Assembly: GCF_004136555.1 (NCBI RefSeq) | Contig: NZ_NOIT01000001.1 | Location: 62,001-126,000, forward strand | Length of the DNA: 64,000 nt | Origin: Kocuria carniphila | Lineage (GTDB): Bacteria > Actinomycetota > Actinomycetes > Actinomycetales > Micrococcaceae | Reading direction: 5' to 3' | Part shown: one piece after another, positions 1 through 8,320 of the stretch | How the letters are laid out: each line of letters opens with the position of its first letter | Position numbering within the stretch: the first letter of the stretch is position 1 | Notes under the pieces: generated by a model | Database searches by the model: none | Told to the model about the DNA's origin: nothing | The model's input: the letters and a program-made list of their open reading frames with translations, nothing else | Made by a program: the position numbers and the translations under genes

Positions 1-127
1 CGAGGGTGGCGAACTGCCTGTCCTGGGAAATATCCAAGGCTTCGGCCTGGGCGGAGATGCTCTCGAAAGCGGGAGCGTCACCGGTCACCGATCGGGAACC
101 GGAGGGGGCGGAGGCTTGATCAACCAC
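1..127 (-). CDS. N-terminus of an unidentified protein, cut by the window edge
   Basis: An open frame runs leftward off the window from a GTG at 127, with a purine-rich GGAAAGAGA stretch just upstream that can serve as ribosome binding site. The 42 visible codons begin VVDQASAPSGSRS and contain no stop. They are Ala/Ser-rich and then turn into a helix-like stretch (AFESISAQAEAL). No domain is recognisable in so short a piece. It could be the start of an enzyme whose body lies outside the window. Confidence 0.4.
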   Translation of the reverse strand, partial: MVDQASAPSGSRSVTGDAPAFESISAQAEALDISQDRQFATL

Positions 128-320
128 AGATGTCTCTTTCCGGGGCAACGAGCCCGTCGTGCAGCGAGATGCTGCGCTTGAAGTATTCGGTTCATTCTAG
201 GGGCCTGAGTCTGTGTTCGAGCTGAGCCGGTCGTGTTACTCGCACCACCCCGAACGGTCACCATTGGCTCTGATCCATAGCCTCGGTAGTGCGTTTGCTC
301 CGTTGACGTCGCGGTGGGAA

Positions 321-1187
321 TTACTGCGGTGCCGTGAGGAAATCGATGAGCTCCTCGACCCGTCCCAGCAGTGATGGTTCCAGGTCCGAGTAGGAGTCCA
401 CGCGGGCCAGAATCCGCTGCCAGGCCTGCCCGATGTCCGCGGGAGTCTTATGGGGCAGACCCAGCGCCTTGGCCATGCCCGTTTTCCAATCGATCCCGCG
501 CGGAATCACGGGCCACTCCTGTAAGCCCAGAACCGAGGGTTTCACGGCCTGCCAGATGTCCACATACGGGTGGCCAAGGACCAACAAATTGCCCTGGGCC
601 CCGGGAACGCGCAGCGCGTCCGCAGCGATCTTGGATTCCTTGGATCCTGTGACCAGGTGGTCCACCAGAACGCCGAGTCGTCTTTCGCGGCCCGGATTGA
701 ACTCGCGGACCGCCGCGGGAAGATCGTCGATACCGTGCAGCGGTTCCACCACGATGCCCTCGACCGCCAAGTCATGACCCCAGACCTTGGCGACCAGTTC
801 GGCGTCGTGATAGCCCTCGACCCAGATGCGTGACTCCTTGGCCACGCTGGCGCGCAACCCCTCCACCGCCACGGAGCCCGAGCGGGTGCGAGCGGGTTTC
901 TTGGGCCCGGTCTTTCGCGCGGGTGGCCCCAGCTTGATGGGCTCACCGTCGAGCAGGAACCCGGGTCCGAGCGGAAAGGTCTTGATCTTCCCGTGCCGGT
1001 CCTCCAGACCGACCACGCGCATACCACCAATGGTTTCCAGGCTCACCGCGGCACCCACCCAGCCGGTCTGCGCATCTTCGAGAACCATGCCGGGTTCCAG
1101 CGCGGTCTCGCGGGGCACGGGTCCGGTGCGGGCCACCGCTGGGCTGGTCAAATCCTGCGGGCCCCAGGTCCAACCGGATGCTGTCAC
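321..1187 (-). CDS. DUF3097 family protein
   Basis: A 288-residue protein of the DUF3097 family, a conserved actinobacterial protein typically found next to hrcA, as here. Its function is unknown. The N-terminal third looks beta-rich (residues about 30-85, with VGAAVSLETIGGMRVVGLED). The middle (about 120-185) has an alternating pattern, IWVEGYHDAELVAKVWG and then GVLVDHLVTG, that resembles a Toprim-like fold with acidic residues after the strands. That resemblance is my inference. The start is a GTG at 1187. It is transcribed divergently from hrcA across 173 bp that also hold the CIRCE operator. Confidence 0.85.
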   Translation of the reverse strand: MTASGWTWGPQDLTSPAVARTGPVPRETALEPGMVLEDAQTGWVGAAVSLETIGGMRVVGLEDRHGKIKTFPLGPGFLLDGEPIKLGPPARKTGPKKPARTRSGSVAVEGLRASVAKESRIWVEGYHDAELVAKVWGHDLAVEGIVVEPLHGIDDLPAAVREFNPGRERRLGVLVDHLVTGSKESKIAADALRVPGAQGNLLVLGHPYVDIWQAVKPSVLGLQEWPVIPRGIDWKTGMAKALGLPHKTPADIGQAWQRILARVDSYSDLEPSLLGRVEELIDFLTAPQ

Positions 1188-1274
1188 GATGCGCCGTCCT
1201 CACGTGCGGGGTGGATGATCAGCCGCGAGCGTACCAAATAGCGTGCGGGGAGACCGGGGGTAGACTCATGTGAA

Positions 1275-1301
1275 TTAGCACTGTCAACCATTGAGTGCCA
1301 A
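1275..1301 (+). promoter_or_regulatory. CIRCE operator of hrcA-dnaJ
   Basis: An inverted repeat with arms TTAGCACTG and GAGTGCCAA and a 9-nt spacer (1284-1292). This matches the CIRCE consensus TTAGCACTC-N9-GAGTGCTAA at 16 of 18 arm positions. It sits 60 bp upstream of the hrcA start, so HrcA should repress its own operon and dnaJ until heat shock. Confidence 0.93.
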
Positions 1302-1360
1302 AATAGCCACGGAGACCAGATCCATGGTGCAAGCCCGTCCACGCCGGGGAGGTGACACGA

Positions 1361-2374
1361 GTGAGCCAGCCGCGCAGAGCAGAAATCTTGCGGGCCATTG
1401 TCGAGGACTACGTCCATTCACGGGAGCCCGTGGGATCCAAGGCGCTGGTGGAACGGCATCAATTGGGCGTTTCCTCCGCCACCGTCCGCAACGACATGGC
1501 CGCGTTGGAGGAAGACGGCCTGATCGTGGCCCCGCACACCAGTTCCGGCCGCATCCCTACGGACAAGGGTTACCGCACCTTCGTGGACCAGATTGCCTCG
1601 GTTCGGCCATTGTCGTCTCCGCAGAAACGCGCCATCCAGTCGTTCCTGGACGGCGCGGACGACCTCGACGACGCCATGGAACGCACCGTGCGGCTCCTCG
1701 CCCAGCTAACGCACCAGGTGGCAGTGATCCAGTACCCGGCGGCCTCCGGCACCACCCTGCGCCACGTGGAGCTCGTGGACGTGGGCGGCACCTCCCTGCT
1801 GGTCGTGTTCATTCCCACGTCCGGCCGGGTCCTGCAGCGCATCGTTGAAGTGAGCCGGGCACTGCCCGAGCACGAACTCATGGAGCTGCGGGCCCGTGTG
1901 CTGGCGTCGGTCATGGGGCGGCCCCTGCAGGACGTACCCGCGGGCGCCTCGAACCTGGTTCGGCAGCTGCCCCCGGAACTGGCCGAGGCCGGCACGGTGG
2001 TGGCCGAGGCACTCGCGTCGCTCGCGGCGTCGTCGGAGGACCACCGACTGGTCATGGCCGGCACGGCCAACCTGGCGCGCTTCAGCGGTGACTTTGCTCT
2101 CAGTATCGGTCCCGTGCTCGAAGCACTTGAGGAACAAGTGGTCATGCTGCGATTGTTGTCAGAGATGCAACAGGATGTCCGTGGTGTGGCCGTGCGTATC
2201 GGGTCCGACAGTACCGACGACCCGCTCGCGGAAACTTCCGTGGTGGCCACCGGCTACGGCCCAGAATCCGTGTCCAAACTGGGCGTGGTGGGTCCCACCC
2301 GAATGGATTACCCCTCCACCATGGCCGCGGTCCGCGCCGTGGCACGCTATTTGTCCCACACGCTGGGGGAGTAG
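1361..2374 (+). CDS. hrcA: heat-inducible transcription repressor HrcA
   Basis: HrcA represses heat-shock genes by binding CIRCE. The 337-residue product has the N-terminal winged-helix part (residues about 5-75, RAEILRAIVEDYVHSREPVG and SSATVRNDMAALEEDGLI) and the GAF-like HrcA core, ending in a VVGPTRMDYPSTMAAV motif typical of the family. I place the start at GTG 1361, because a GGGGAGG Shine-Dalgarno (1346-1352) lies 8 nt upstream. A GTG at 1352 would overlap that site. dnaJ follows after 73 bp, so the two are probably co-transcribed. Confidence 0.95.
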   Translation: MSQPRRAEILRAIVEDYVHSREPVGSKALVERHQLGVSSATVRNDMAALEEDGLIVAPHTSSGRIPTDKGYRTFVDQIASVRPLSSPQKRAIQSFLDGADDLDDAMERTVRLLAQLTHQVAVIQYPAASGTTLRHVELVDVGGTSLLVVFIPTSGRVLQRIVEVSRALPEHELMELRARVLASVMGRPLQDVPAGASNLVRQLPPELAEAGTVVAEALASLAASSEDHRLVMAGTANLARFSGDFALSIGPVLEALEEQVVMLRLLSEMQQDVRGVAVRIGSDSTDDPLAETSVVATGYGPESVSKLGVVGPTRMDYPSTMAAVRAVARYLSHTLGE

Positions 2375-2447
2375 CGGCGCCCGCCGTGGCACCGTTCCCC
2401 ATCCGCGTTGAGAAACACACACTGACGAAAGAAGAATCGATTCCATC

Positions 2448-3590
2448 GTGAGCGATCACTACGAAACCCTGGGCGTGACCCGGGATGCCAGCCCGGAAGA
2501 GATCAAGCGCGCCTACCGCAAGAAGGCCCGCAAACTCCACCCGGACGTGAATCCCTCCCCGGAGGCCGCCGAAGAGTTCAAGCGTGTGTCCCACGCGAAC
2601 GATGTCCTGGCGGACCCTGAAAAGCGCCGCGTCTACGACGCCACGGGTAACGAGAACGGAACCGACACCGGTTTCGGCGGGGGCTTCCCCGGCTCCGGCT
2701 TCGGTTTCGCGGACATCTTCGAGACCTTCTTCCAGGGCGCCGGTGCCGCCGGGCAGCGCGGGCCCCAGTCCCGTACCCGACAGGGCCAGGACGCGCTCAT
2801 CAACGTGCGCATTTCGCTGAAGGACGCAGTGTTCGGCATTGAGAAGGACATCACCGTGGACACCGCGGTCGTCTGCCCCACGTGTCAAGGTTCGTGCTGC
2901 CAGCCCGGCACCAGCCCCACCACGTGCTCCATGTGCCGCGGCTCCGGTCACATGCAGTACCAGAAGCAGTCGATCCTGGGTGTGGTGACCACCCAGGCAC
3001 CGTGCGCGTCCTGTAACGGCTTCGGCACCGTGATCGAGAACCCATGCCACGAATGCTACGGCGAGGGTCGCGTGCGTGACCGCCGCCCGCTCACCATCAA
3101 GATTCCGGCGGGCGTCCAGTCCGGTAACCGCATCCGACTCTCGGGTCAGGGTGAGGCCGGTACCGCCGGCGGACCCAACGGTGACCTCTACGTGGAACTC
3201 AAGGTCGATCCCGACCCCACCTTCCATCGCGAAGGCGACGACCTGCACGCCCGCCTCCGCATTCCCATGACCTCAGCCGCCCTGGGTACCACGGTCCAGC
3301 TCGACACGTTCGACGGCGCTCGCGACGTCGACGTCGCCTCGGGCACCCAGTCGGGTGCCACCGTGACGCTCGAGGATCTGGGCGTGACCCACCTGCGTGG
3401 CAAGGGCCGCGGTGATCTTCAGGTGCACATCGAGGTGGAGACCCCGCAGGATCTCAACTCCGAGCAGCGGGACTTGATCGAGCAGTTGGCCACCCTGCGC
3501 AATGAGCGCCGCTCGGACGCAACCACCATGAACACGCCGTCCTCCGGTGGCTTCTTCTCCCGGCTCAAGGATCGGTTCAACGATCTGTGA
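2448..3590 (+). CDS. dnaJ: molecular chaperone DnaJ (DnaJ2 type)
   Basis: Hsp40 co-chaperone of DnaK. The 380 residues carry an N-terminal J domain with the HPD motif at 31-33 and a Gly/Phe-rich linker (about 70-95). Four zinc-binding CxxCxGxG-type repeats follow: [24 protein letters not shown] and CHECYGEG. The first lacks the final Gly, as is usual in the actinobacterial DnaJ2 form. The C-terminal substrate-binding domains follow. The start is GTG 2448, behind GAAAGAAGAA. The stop codon overlaps the start of the rsmE gene, so translation is probably coupled. Confidence 0.96.
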   Translation: MSDHYETLGVTRDASPEEIKRAYRKKARKLHPDVNPSPEAAEEFKRVSHANDVLADPEKRRVYDATGNENGTDTGFGGGFPGSGFGFADIFETFFQGAGAAGQRGPQSRTRQGQDALINVRISLKDAVFGIEKDITVDTAVVCPTCQGSCCQPGTSPTTCSMCRGSGHMQYQKQSILGVVTTQAPCASCNGFGTVIENPCHECYGEGRVRDRRPLTIKIPAGVQSGNRIRLSGQGEAGTAGGPNGDLYVELKVDPDPTFHREGDDLHARLRIPMTSAALGTTVQLDTFDGARDVDVASGTQSGATVTLEDLGVTHLRGKGRGDLQVHIEVETPQDLNSEQRDLIEQLATLRNERRSDATTMNTPSSGGFFSRLKDRFNDL

Positions 3591-4348
3591 CGGATCCGGT
3601 CTTCTTCGCCGACGGTTCCGAACTGAACGGCGCGAGCGCCGGTGAGGAGTTCGTCCTCGCCGGCGCCGAGGCGCGCCACGCGGTCACAGTCCGCAGGCTA
3701 CGGGCGGGGGAGACCCTCGATCTCGTGGACGGCGCCGGGAAGCGGGCAGCGTGCGAATTCGTGAGCGGTGAGAAAGACACCATGACCGTTCGGGTCGTCT
3801 CCGTGACGCAGGAGCCCGCCCCCGCCACCGAGTTCGTTCTGGTCCAGGCGCTGGCCAAGGGTGACCGTGATCTGCAGGCCGCCGAGAGCGCCACCGAGCT
3901 GGGCGTGGACCGGGTGATCCCGTGGCAGGCAGACCGAAGCATTGTGCGACTCAAGCCCGAACGCGCCGCCAAGACTCTCGCCAAATGGCAGTCCACGATG
4001 GCCGCTGCGGCCAAGCAGTCACGGCGTGCGCGCTGGCCCGAGCTCGGGGAGCACGTGAATTCGAGCGGCCTTGCCTCCTTGATGCAACAGGAAAGCGGAA
4101 CTTTGTGGTTCGTGCTGCACGAGTCCTCCGCTGTCTCCTGGGGCGGTCTCGAATCCCAAGAGCTCTCCGGAGCCGAGTCGATCGGTGTGATCGTGGGCCC
4201 AGAGGGCGGGATCAGCGATCAGGAACTGAATCGGTTCGTCGCGGCAGGGGCGAGACCCCTGAAGCTCGGCCACGAGGTCATGCGCGCCTCGACCGCCGGA
4301 CCGGCAGCTCTGGCCGCATTGTGTGCCTTGACCGGGCGTTGGGCCTGA
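3587..4348 (+). CDS. rsmE: 16S rRNA m3U1498 methyltransferase RsmE
   Basis: SPOUT-family enzyme that methylates N3 of uridine 1498 in 16S rRNA, using S-adenosylmethionine. The 253-residue length fits. An N-terminal PUA-like RNA-binding part is followed by the knotted domain with [11 protein letters not shown] and the closing [11 protein letters not shown] loop that forms the SAM site. The GTG start at 3587 overlaps the dnaJ stop by 4 nt. The hrcA-dnaJ-rsmE order is usual for actinobacteria. It converges on the lipoprotein gene at 4432, with no clear terminator in the 83-bp gap. Confidence 0.95.
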   Translation: MTDPVFFADGSELNGASAGEEFVLAGAEARHAVTVRRLRAGETLDLVDGAGKRAACEFVSGEKDTMTVRVVSVTQEPAPATEFVLVQALAKGDRDLQAAESATELGVDRVIPWQADRSIVRLKPERAAKTLAKWQSTMAAAAKQSRRARWPELGEHVNSSGLASLMQQESGTLWFVLHESSAVSWGGLESQELSGAESIGVIVGPEGGISDQELNRFVAAGARPLKLGHEVMRASTAGPAALAALCALTGRWA

Positions 4349-4431
4349 GGTCCAGCGCCGCCGTGGCTCGCTCATCGGCGATCAGGGCGTGAACCGAGGC
4401 CCTACACGAAAGGTGAGTTCGGGTAGGTTGC

Positions 4432-5355
4432 TCAGTCTTCGACGACCGTGACGGTGTGGTCGTCCTTGACCTCTTGTCCTGCGTCATTCACACCGATGAC
4501 CCGCACCGTGTACTCACCGGCGGGAACCTCGACCGGGAAACGTAACTCGGTTCCGGAGGTGGACGCGGGTGTGTTCTTCGGTTCAGAAATCTCTCCCGAT
4601 TTCACAGGTCGATCTTCGCCCTCCGGAATGACTTCCCACCGGGCCGATGCGTATTCCGGCAGCACCCTGCCGAAGATCGTCATGGGCTGACCCGCTTCCG
4701 TACCGGTCTGGGGATCGATCAACCACACCGGTGAGGCTATCGAGGCGTCACGGGAAATCGGTTCATCCAGGTTCACGGAACCGAAAGCCTTGTATCCGGT
4801 TTCACCGTCCACCAGGACGCGAACTTCTTTGGCCGTAGCGGCATCGAGGAGTCCAGCCGTAACGGCTGCAGCGGACACGGTGTAGACGAGTTGTTGGAGT
4901 GCAAGTTTCGCGTCGTCCTCCGAAAGCCTGCTGGCAAAGGCGGTGGAGGGCATGTCCACGGTGATGGTTCCATCCGGGGACACGGATGTGCCCACGTTCT
5001 CCACCTGGGTCCACATCGAACGGTAATCCTCGTCGAGGGGCGACAGCGTGGTCATCATGACTACGGCTTCGGCCACGGGATCCACGGTGTCCGCGTTGGA
5101 GGCGGTGCGGAACTCCCGGAAGAGATAACCCTCTTGCGCTCCACTTCCGGCCCAGTAGACCGGAGTCTGTTCGGTGGCGACACCCTCGTAGGCGTTGTCC
5201 GTGCTCATGGGTGCGGAGGCAATCCTGGGAGCGGTGCTCAAGGCATTGGTCGCGCGGTCAGCGGCGGACCCGCATGCGGAGAGAACCAGGCTCACGGCAA
5301 GACCCGCGGACAGTAGGACCGCCGCATTGCGGGCAGAGTAATGCCTGTGTTCCAT
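4432..5355 (-). CDS. lipoprotein with GerMN and Gmad2 domains
   Basis: A secreted lipoprotein of 307 residues. The signal peptide ends in a lipobox (LSAC, Cys at about 28). The middle region (about 65-195, with MMTTLSPLDEDYRSMWTQV and FASRLSEDDAKLALQQLV) matches the GerMN fold. The C-terminal 100 residues (WLIDPQTGTEAGQPMTIFGR, VEVPAGEYTVRVIGVND) match the Gmad2 immunoglobulin-like domain. This pairing is known from spore-germination proteins but is also common in non-sporulating actinobacteria, where the role is unclear; an envelope function is inferred. The start is ATG 5355, monocistronic, divergent from phoH. Confidence 0.85.
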   Translation of the reverse strand: MEHRHYSARNAAVLLSAGLAVSLVLSACGSAADRATNALSTAPRIASAPMSTDNAYEGVATEQTPVYWAGSGAQEGYLFREFRTASNADTVDPVAEAVVMMTTLSPLDEDYRSMWTQVENVGTSVSPDGTITVDMPSTAFASRLSEDDAKLALQQLVYTVSAAAVTAGLLDAATAKEVRVLVDGETGYKAFGSVNLDEPISRDASIASPVWLIDPQTGTEAGQPMTIFGRVLPEYASARWEVIPEGEDRPVKSGEISEPKNTPASTSGTELRFPVEVPAGEYTVRVIGVNDAGQEVKDDHTVTVVED

Positions 5356-5542
5356 GAGTTCACCACCCCGGTATGAGCTGTAGCAGTTGATCGCCGCACA
5401 CGAGTTGAGAGCGCGCAGAACGTACGAGTTTGGTACCGGTGGACAAAGATACCCACAGTTACAGGTGGCGATGAACCCAGAAGTGCGTCCTGGGTGAAAC
5501 CGTTATCAACCTGCAACACAACGAGCGGTAGGCTGGACCCCA

Positions 5543-6640
5543 ATGACTGATCATGTATCCGGGGTCGATCCGAACCCACAAGACCACGAAGGCCACACCC
5601 GCGTTGTCGTGCACATGCCCGACCGGGACACCGCTCTCCGCGCACTTGGACAAGCCGATGCCACGCTGCGCCTTCTTGAACAGAACTTTCCCGCCGTGCG
5701 CATCACCGTGCGCGACGTTGACGTTGCCTTTGAGGGGCCCGTGCACGACACGCGCTCGGCCGCTGCACTGCTCGAAGAACTCGTGGTCCTGGCTCAACGA
5801 GGGACCGAGATCACGGAGCGAACCGTCATGCGCGTGACGCGCATGCTGCGCGAGGCCGAAGGCATGCGCCCGGCCAGTGCGCTGTCGACGAGCATCCTGT
5901 CGACCCGCGGCAAGACCATCCGGCCCAAGACGGTGAACCAGAAGCACTACGTGGACGCCATCGACGAGCACACCGTGGTCTTCGGCGTGGGCCCGGCCGG
6001 TACGGGTAAAACCTACTTGGCCATGGCCAAGGCCGTGCGCGCTCTGCAGGCCAAAGAGGTCAGCCGGATCATCCTCACTCGCCCCGCCGTGGAGGCTGGC
6101 GAGCGCCTGGGGTTCCTGCCGGGTTCCCTCAACGACAAGATCGATCCGTACCTGCGCCCGCTCTACGACGCGCTGCACGACATGATGGACCCGGAGTCCA
6201 TTCCGCGTCTCATGGAAGCGGGCACCATTGAGGTGGCTCCGCTGGCTTACATGCGCGGCCGCACCCTGAACGACGCCTTCGTGATCCTCGACGAGGCGCA
6301 GAACACCACGCCGGAACAAATGAAGATGTTCCTCACCCGCCTGGGTTTCGGTTCGCGCATCGTTGTCACCGGCGACGTCACCCAGGTGGACCTGCCCGGC
6401 AGCACGTCGTCGGGCCTGCGCCAGGTGCAGCACGTGCTCCAGAACATCGACGACATCGCGTTCTGCGAGCTCACGGCCCAGGACGTGGTGCGCCACGAAC
6501 TCGTGGGCGAGATCGTGGCCGCCTACGATCAGTTCGACACCACCAACCGGCACCGGAACGAGCGCCGTCGCCGCAAGGACGAGCGCAGGGTGGCCGCTTC
6601 GGTTCCCCTCGAACAGGGCGAGCAGAACGAGCGAGCATGA
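5543..6640 (+). CDS. phoH: PhoH-like ATPase
   Basis: P-loop ATPase of the PhoH family, thought to work in RNA metabolism; its partner YbeY follows directly. Of 365 residues, the N-terminal about 120 form the family's KH-like/linker part. Walker A is GPAGTGKT at 150-157 and Walker B is FVILDEAQN, followed by VVTGDVTQVDLP. The start is ATG 5543. A TAGGCT box 8 nt upstream suggests a leaderless or nearly leaderless mRNA. The stop overlaps the ybeY start (ATGA). Confidence 0.95.
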   Translation: MTDHVSGVDPNPQDHEGHTRVVVHMPDRDTALRALGQADATLRLLEQNFPAVRITVRDVDVAFEGPVHDTRSAAALLEELVVLAQRGTEITERTVMRVTRMLREAEGMRPASALSTSILSTRGKTIRPKTVNQKHYVDAIDEHTVVFGVGPAGTGKTYLAMAKAVRALQAKEVSRIILTRPAVEAGERLGFLPGSLNDKIDPYLRPLYDALHDMMDPESIPRLMEAGTIEVAPLAYMRGRTLNDAFVILDEAQNTTPEQMKMFLTRLGFGSRIVVTGDVTQVDLPGSTSSGLRQVQHVLQNIDDIAFCELTAQDVVRHELVGEIVAAYDQFDTTNRHRNERRRRKDERRVAASVPLEQGEQNERA

Positions 6641-7143
6641 GCATTTTCATCGACACCCCGTGGGACTCCCCGGAAGAACAAGCGACGTTCCCCGCTGCCT
6701 ACCGCGCCGTGGACCAGGAACAACTGACCGCACTGACCGACCTCGCCTTCGCTCGCTGGCACCTTCACCCGGACACGGAGCTGTCCATTTCGGTGGTGGA
6801 CGAGGACGAGATGGCCGAGCTGCACGTCCAGTGGCTCGACCTGCCCGGTGCCACGGACGTGATGTCCTTCCCCATGGATGAGCTGACGGCCGGCACGGAG
6901 ACCGAACCGAGCCTGGGTGTGCTCGGAGACATCGTGCTCTGCCCGCCCGTGGCCGAACGACAGGCACAAGCGGCGGGGCACAGTACACAGGACGAACTGT
7001 GCCTGCTCACCGTGCACGGCATGCTCCACCTCCTCGGACACGACCACGTGGAAGAGGACGAACGCGAAGCAATGTTCACCCTTCAGCGGGGCCTGCTCGA
7101 AGAGTTCCTGGGGCGCGACGCCCCTGTCGAAACGATGAAGTAG
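6637..7143 (+). CDS. ybeY: endoribonuclease / rRNA maturation factor YbeY
   Basis: Zinc-dependent endoribonuclease needed for 16S rRNA 3'-end maturation and ribosome quality control. The 168-residue protein has the signature HGMLHLLGHDH at about 127-137, supplying the three metal-binding histidines. Its ATG overlaps the phoH stop by 4 nt, so the two are translationally coupled. era follows after 33 bp. The CNNM/CorC-type gene often found between ybeY and era in related actinobacteria is absent. Confidence 0.95.
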   Translation: MSIFIDTPWDSPEEQATFPAAYRAVDQEQLTALTDLAFARWHLHPDTELSISVVDEDEMAELHVQWLDLPGATDVMSFPMDELTAGTETEPSLGVLGDIVLCPPVAERQAQAAGHSTQDELCLLTVHGMLHLLGHDHVEEDEREAMFTLQRGLLEEFLGRDAPVETMK

Positions 7144-7176
7144 TCCCGCCCCCACGCTTTCCGAAAGGACACGTTG

Positions 7177-8226
7177 ATGTCTGACGATCATCAGGACACC
7201 CCCGACCATCAGTTCCGCGCGGGATTCGCCGTGTTCGTGGGCCGCCCCAACGTGGGCAAGTCCACGTTGACCAACGCCCTGGTGGGCCGCAAGGTGGCGA
7301 TCACCTCCAACCGGCCCCAAACCACCCGCCACACGATTCGCGGCATCGTTCACCGCCAGGACGGCCAGTTGATCCTGGTGGACACCCCGGGCCTGCACCG
7401 CCCCCGCACCCTCCTCGGACAGCGGCTCAACGACGTGGTGGCCGAGACCCTCGGTGAAGTGGACGTGATCGGTCTCTGCATCCCGGCAGATCAGAAGGTC
7501 GGCCCCGGCGACCGGTACATCGCACAGCAGGTGGCGGCGGCGGCCGGGCGTAATCCCGTGGTCGCCATCGTGACCAAAGCTGATTCCGTTCCGCGCGACA
7601 AGCTCGCCGAGCAGTTGGTCGCGGTCACCGAACTCGGCCGCGAGGTCATGGCCGAGGAGCAAGCACAGCGCGAGCAACGACGACGACGCCGCGCGGCGTC
7701 GTCGTCGAATGTCGCCTCCGTCAACGAAAAGCCGCGCGCGGACCAGTCCGAGGCCGGGTGGAGTAACGTGATTCCCGTGAGCGCCAAGGACGGCTTCCAG
7801 GTTGAGGAACTCGCCTCGCTGCTCGTGAGCCTGATGCCGGAATCCCCGCCGCTCTACCCTGACGGCGAACTCACGGACGAACCCGAGATCACCATGATGG
7901 CGGAGCTCATCCGCGAGGCCGCGCTGGAAGGCGTGCGGGACGAATTGCCGCACTCGCTGGCCGTCGTGGTGGACGAAGCGTCCGAGCGGGAGGGCCGCCC
8001 CGAGAACAACCCGATGTTGGATGTCCACGCGAGCCTGTTCGTCGAACGGCCCTCGCAGAAGGCCATCGTGATCGGCAAGGGTGGCTCGCGGTTGCGGGAG
8101 ATCGGTACCAAGGCCCGCACCCAGATCGAGGCACTGCTGGGGACCAAGGTGTACCTGGATCTGCACGTGAAGGTCGCCAAGGAATGGCAGCGGGATCCCA
8201 AACAACTGTCTCGCTTGGGATTCTGA
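7177..8226 (+). CDS. era: GTPase Era, with an unusual insertion before G5
   Basis: Ras-like GTPase that binds 16S rRNA during 30S assembly. Of 349 residues, G1 is GRPNVGKST (22-30), G3 is DTPG, G4 is TKAD (133-136), G5 is SAKDG (202-206), and a C-terminal KH domain ends in VIGKGGSRLREIG and LSRLGF. Era is usually about 300 residues; the excess is an Arg/Ser/Ala-rich stretch at about 157-194, between G4 and G5. Its DNA contains a perfect 30-bp palindrome. The start is ATG 7177 rather than TTG 7174, because GAAAGGA ends about 7 nt upstream of the ATG. Confidence 0.95.
   Translation: MSDDHQDTPDHQFRAGFAVFVGRPNVGKSTLTNALVGRKVAITSNRPQTTRHTIRGIVHRQDGQLILVDTPGLHRPRTLLGQRLNDVVAETLGEVDVIGLCIPADQKVGPGDRYIAQQVAAAAGRNPVVAIVTKADSVPRDKLAEQLVAVTELGREVMAEEQAQREQRRRRRAASSSNVASVNEKPRADQSEAGWSNVIPVSAKDGFQVEELASLLVSLMPESPPLYPDGELTDEPEITMMAELIREAALEGVRDELPHSLAVVVDEASEREGRPENNPMLDVHASLFVERPSQKAIVIGKGGSRLREIGTKARTQIEALLGTKVYLDLHVKVAKEWQRDPKQLSRLGF
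7678..7707. repeat. perfect 30-bp palindrome inside era
   Basis: The two 15-nt halves are exact reverse complements: three CGA triplets, then CGCCGC, then the mirror image. It encodes RRRRR-AA-SSS exactly in frame, within the linker that makes this Era longer than usual. It can form a strong hairpin in DNA or mRNA. Confidence 0.95.
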
Positions 8227-8320
8227 TCCTCGCAATCATTCTCAGGTGGGATTAGGGAAACCTCACTAACCTGTCTGGGGCCCAGCACGGCGTCACGTAC
8301 CGATACAGGAGATTTACCCA

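Noticed and set aside
6529-8235. 568-codon open frame opposite ybeY and era
   Set aside because: Antisense shadow of three conserved genes.
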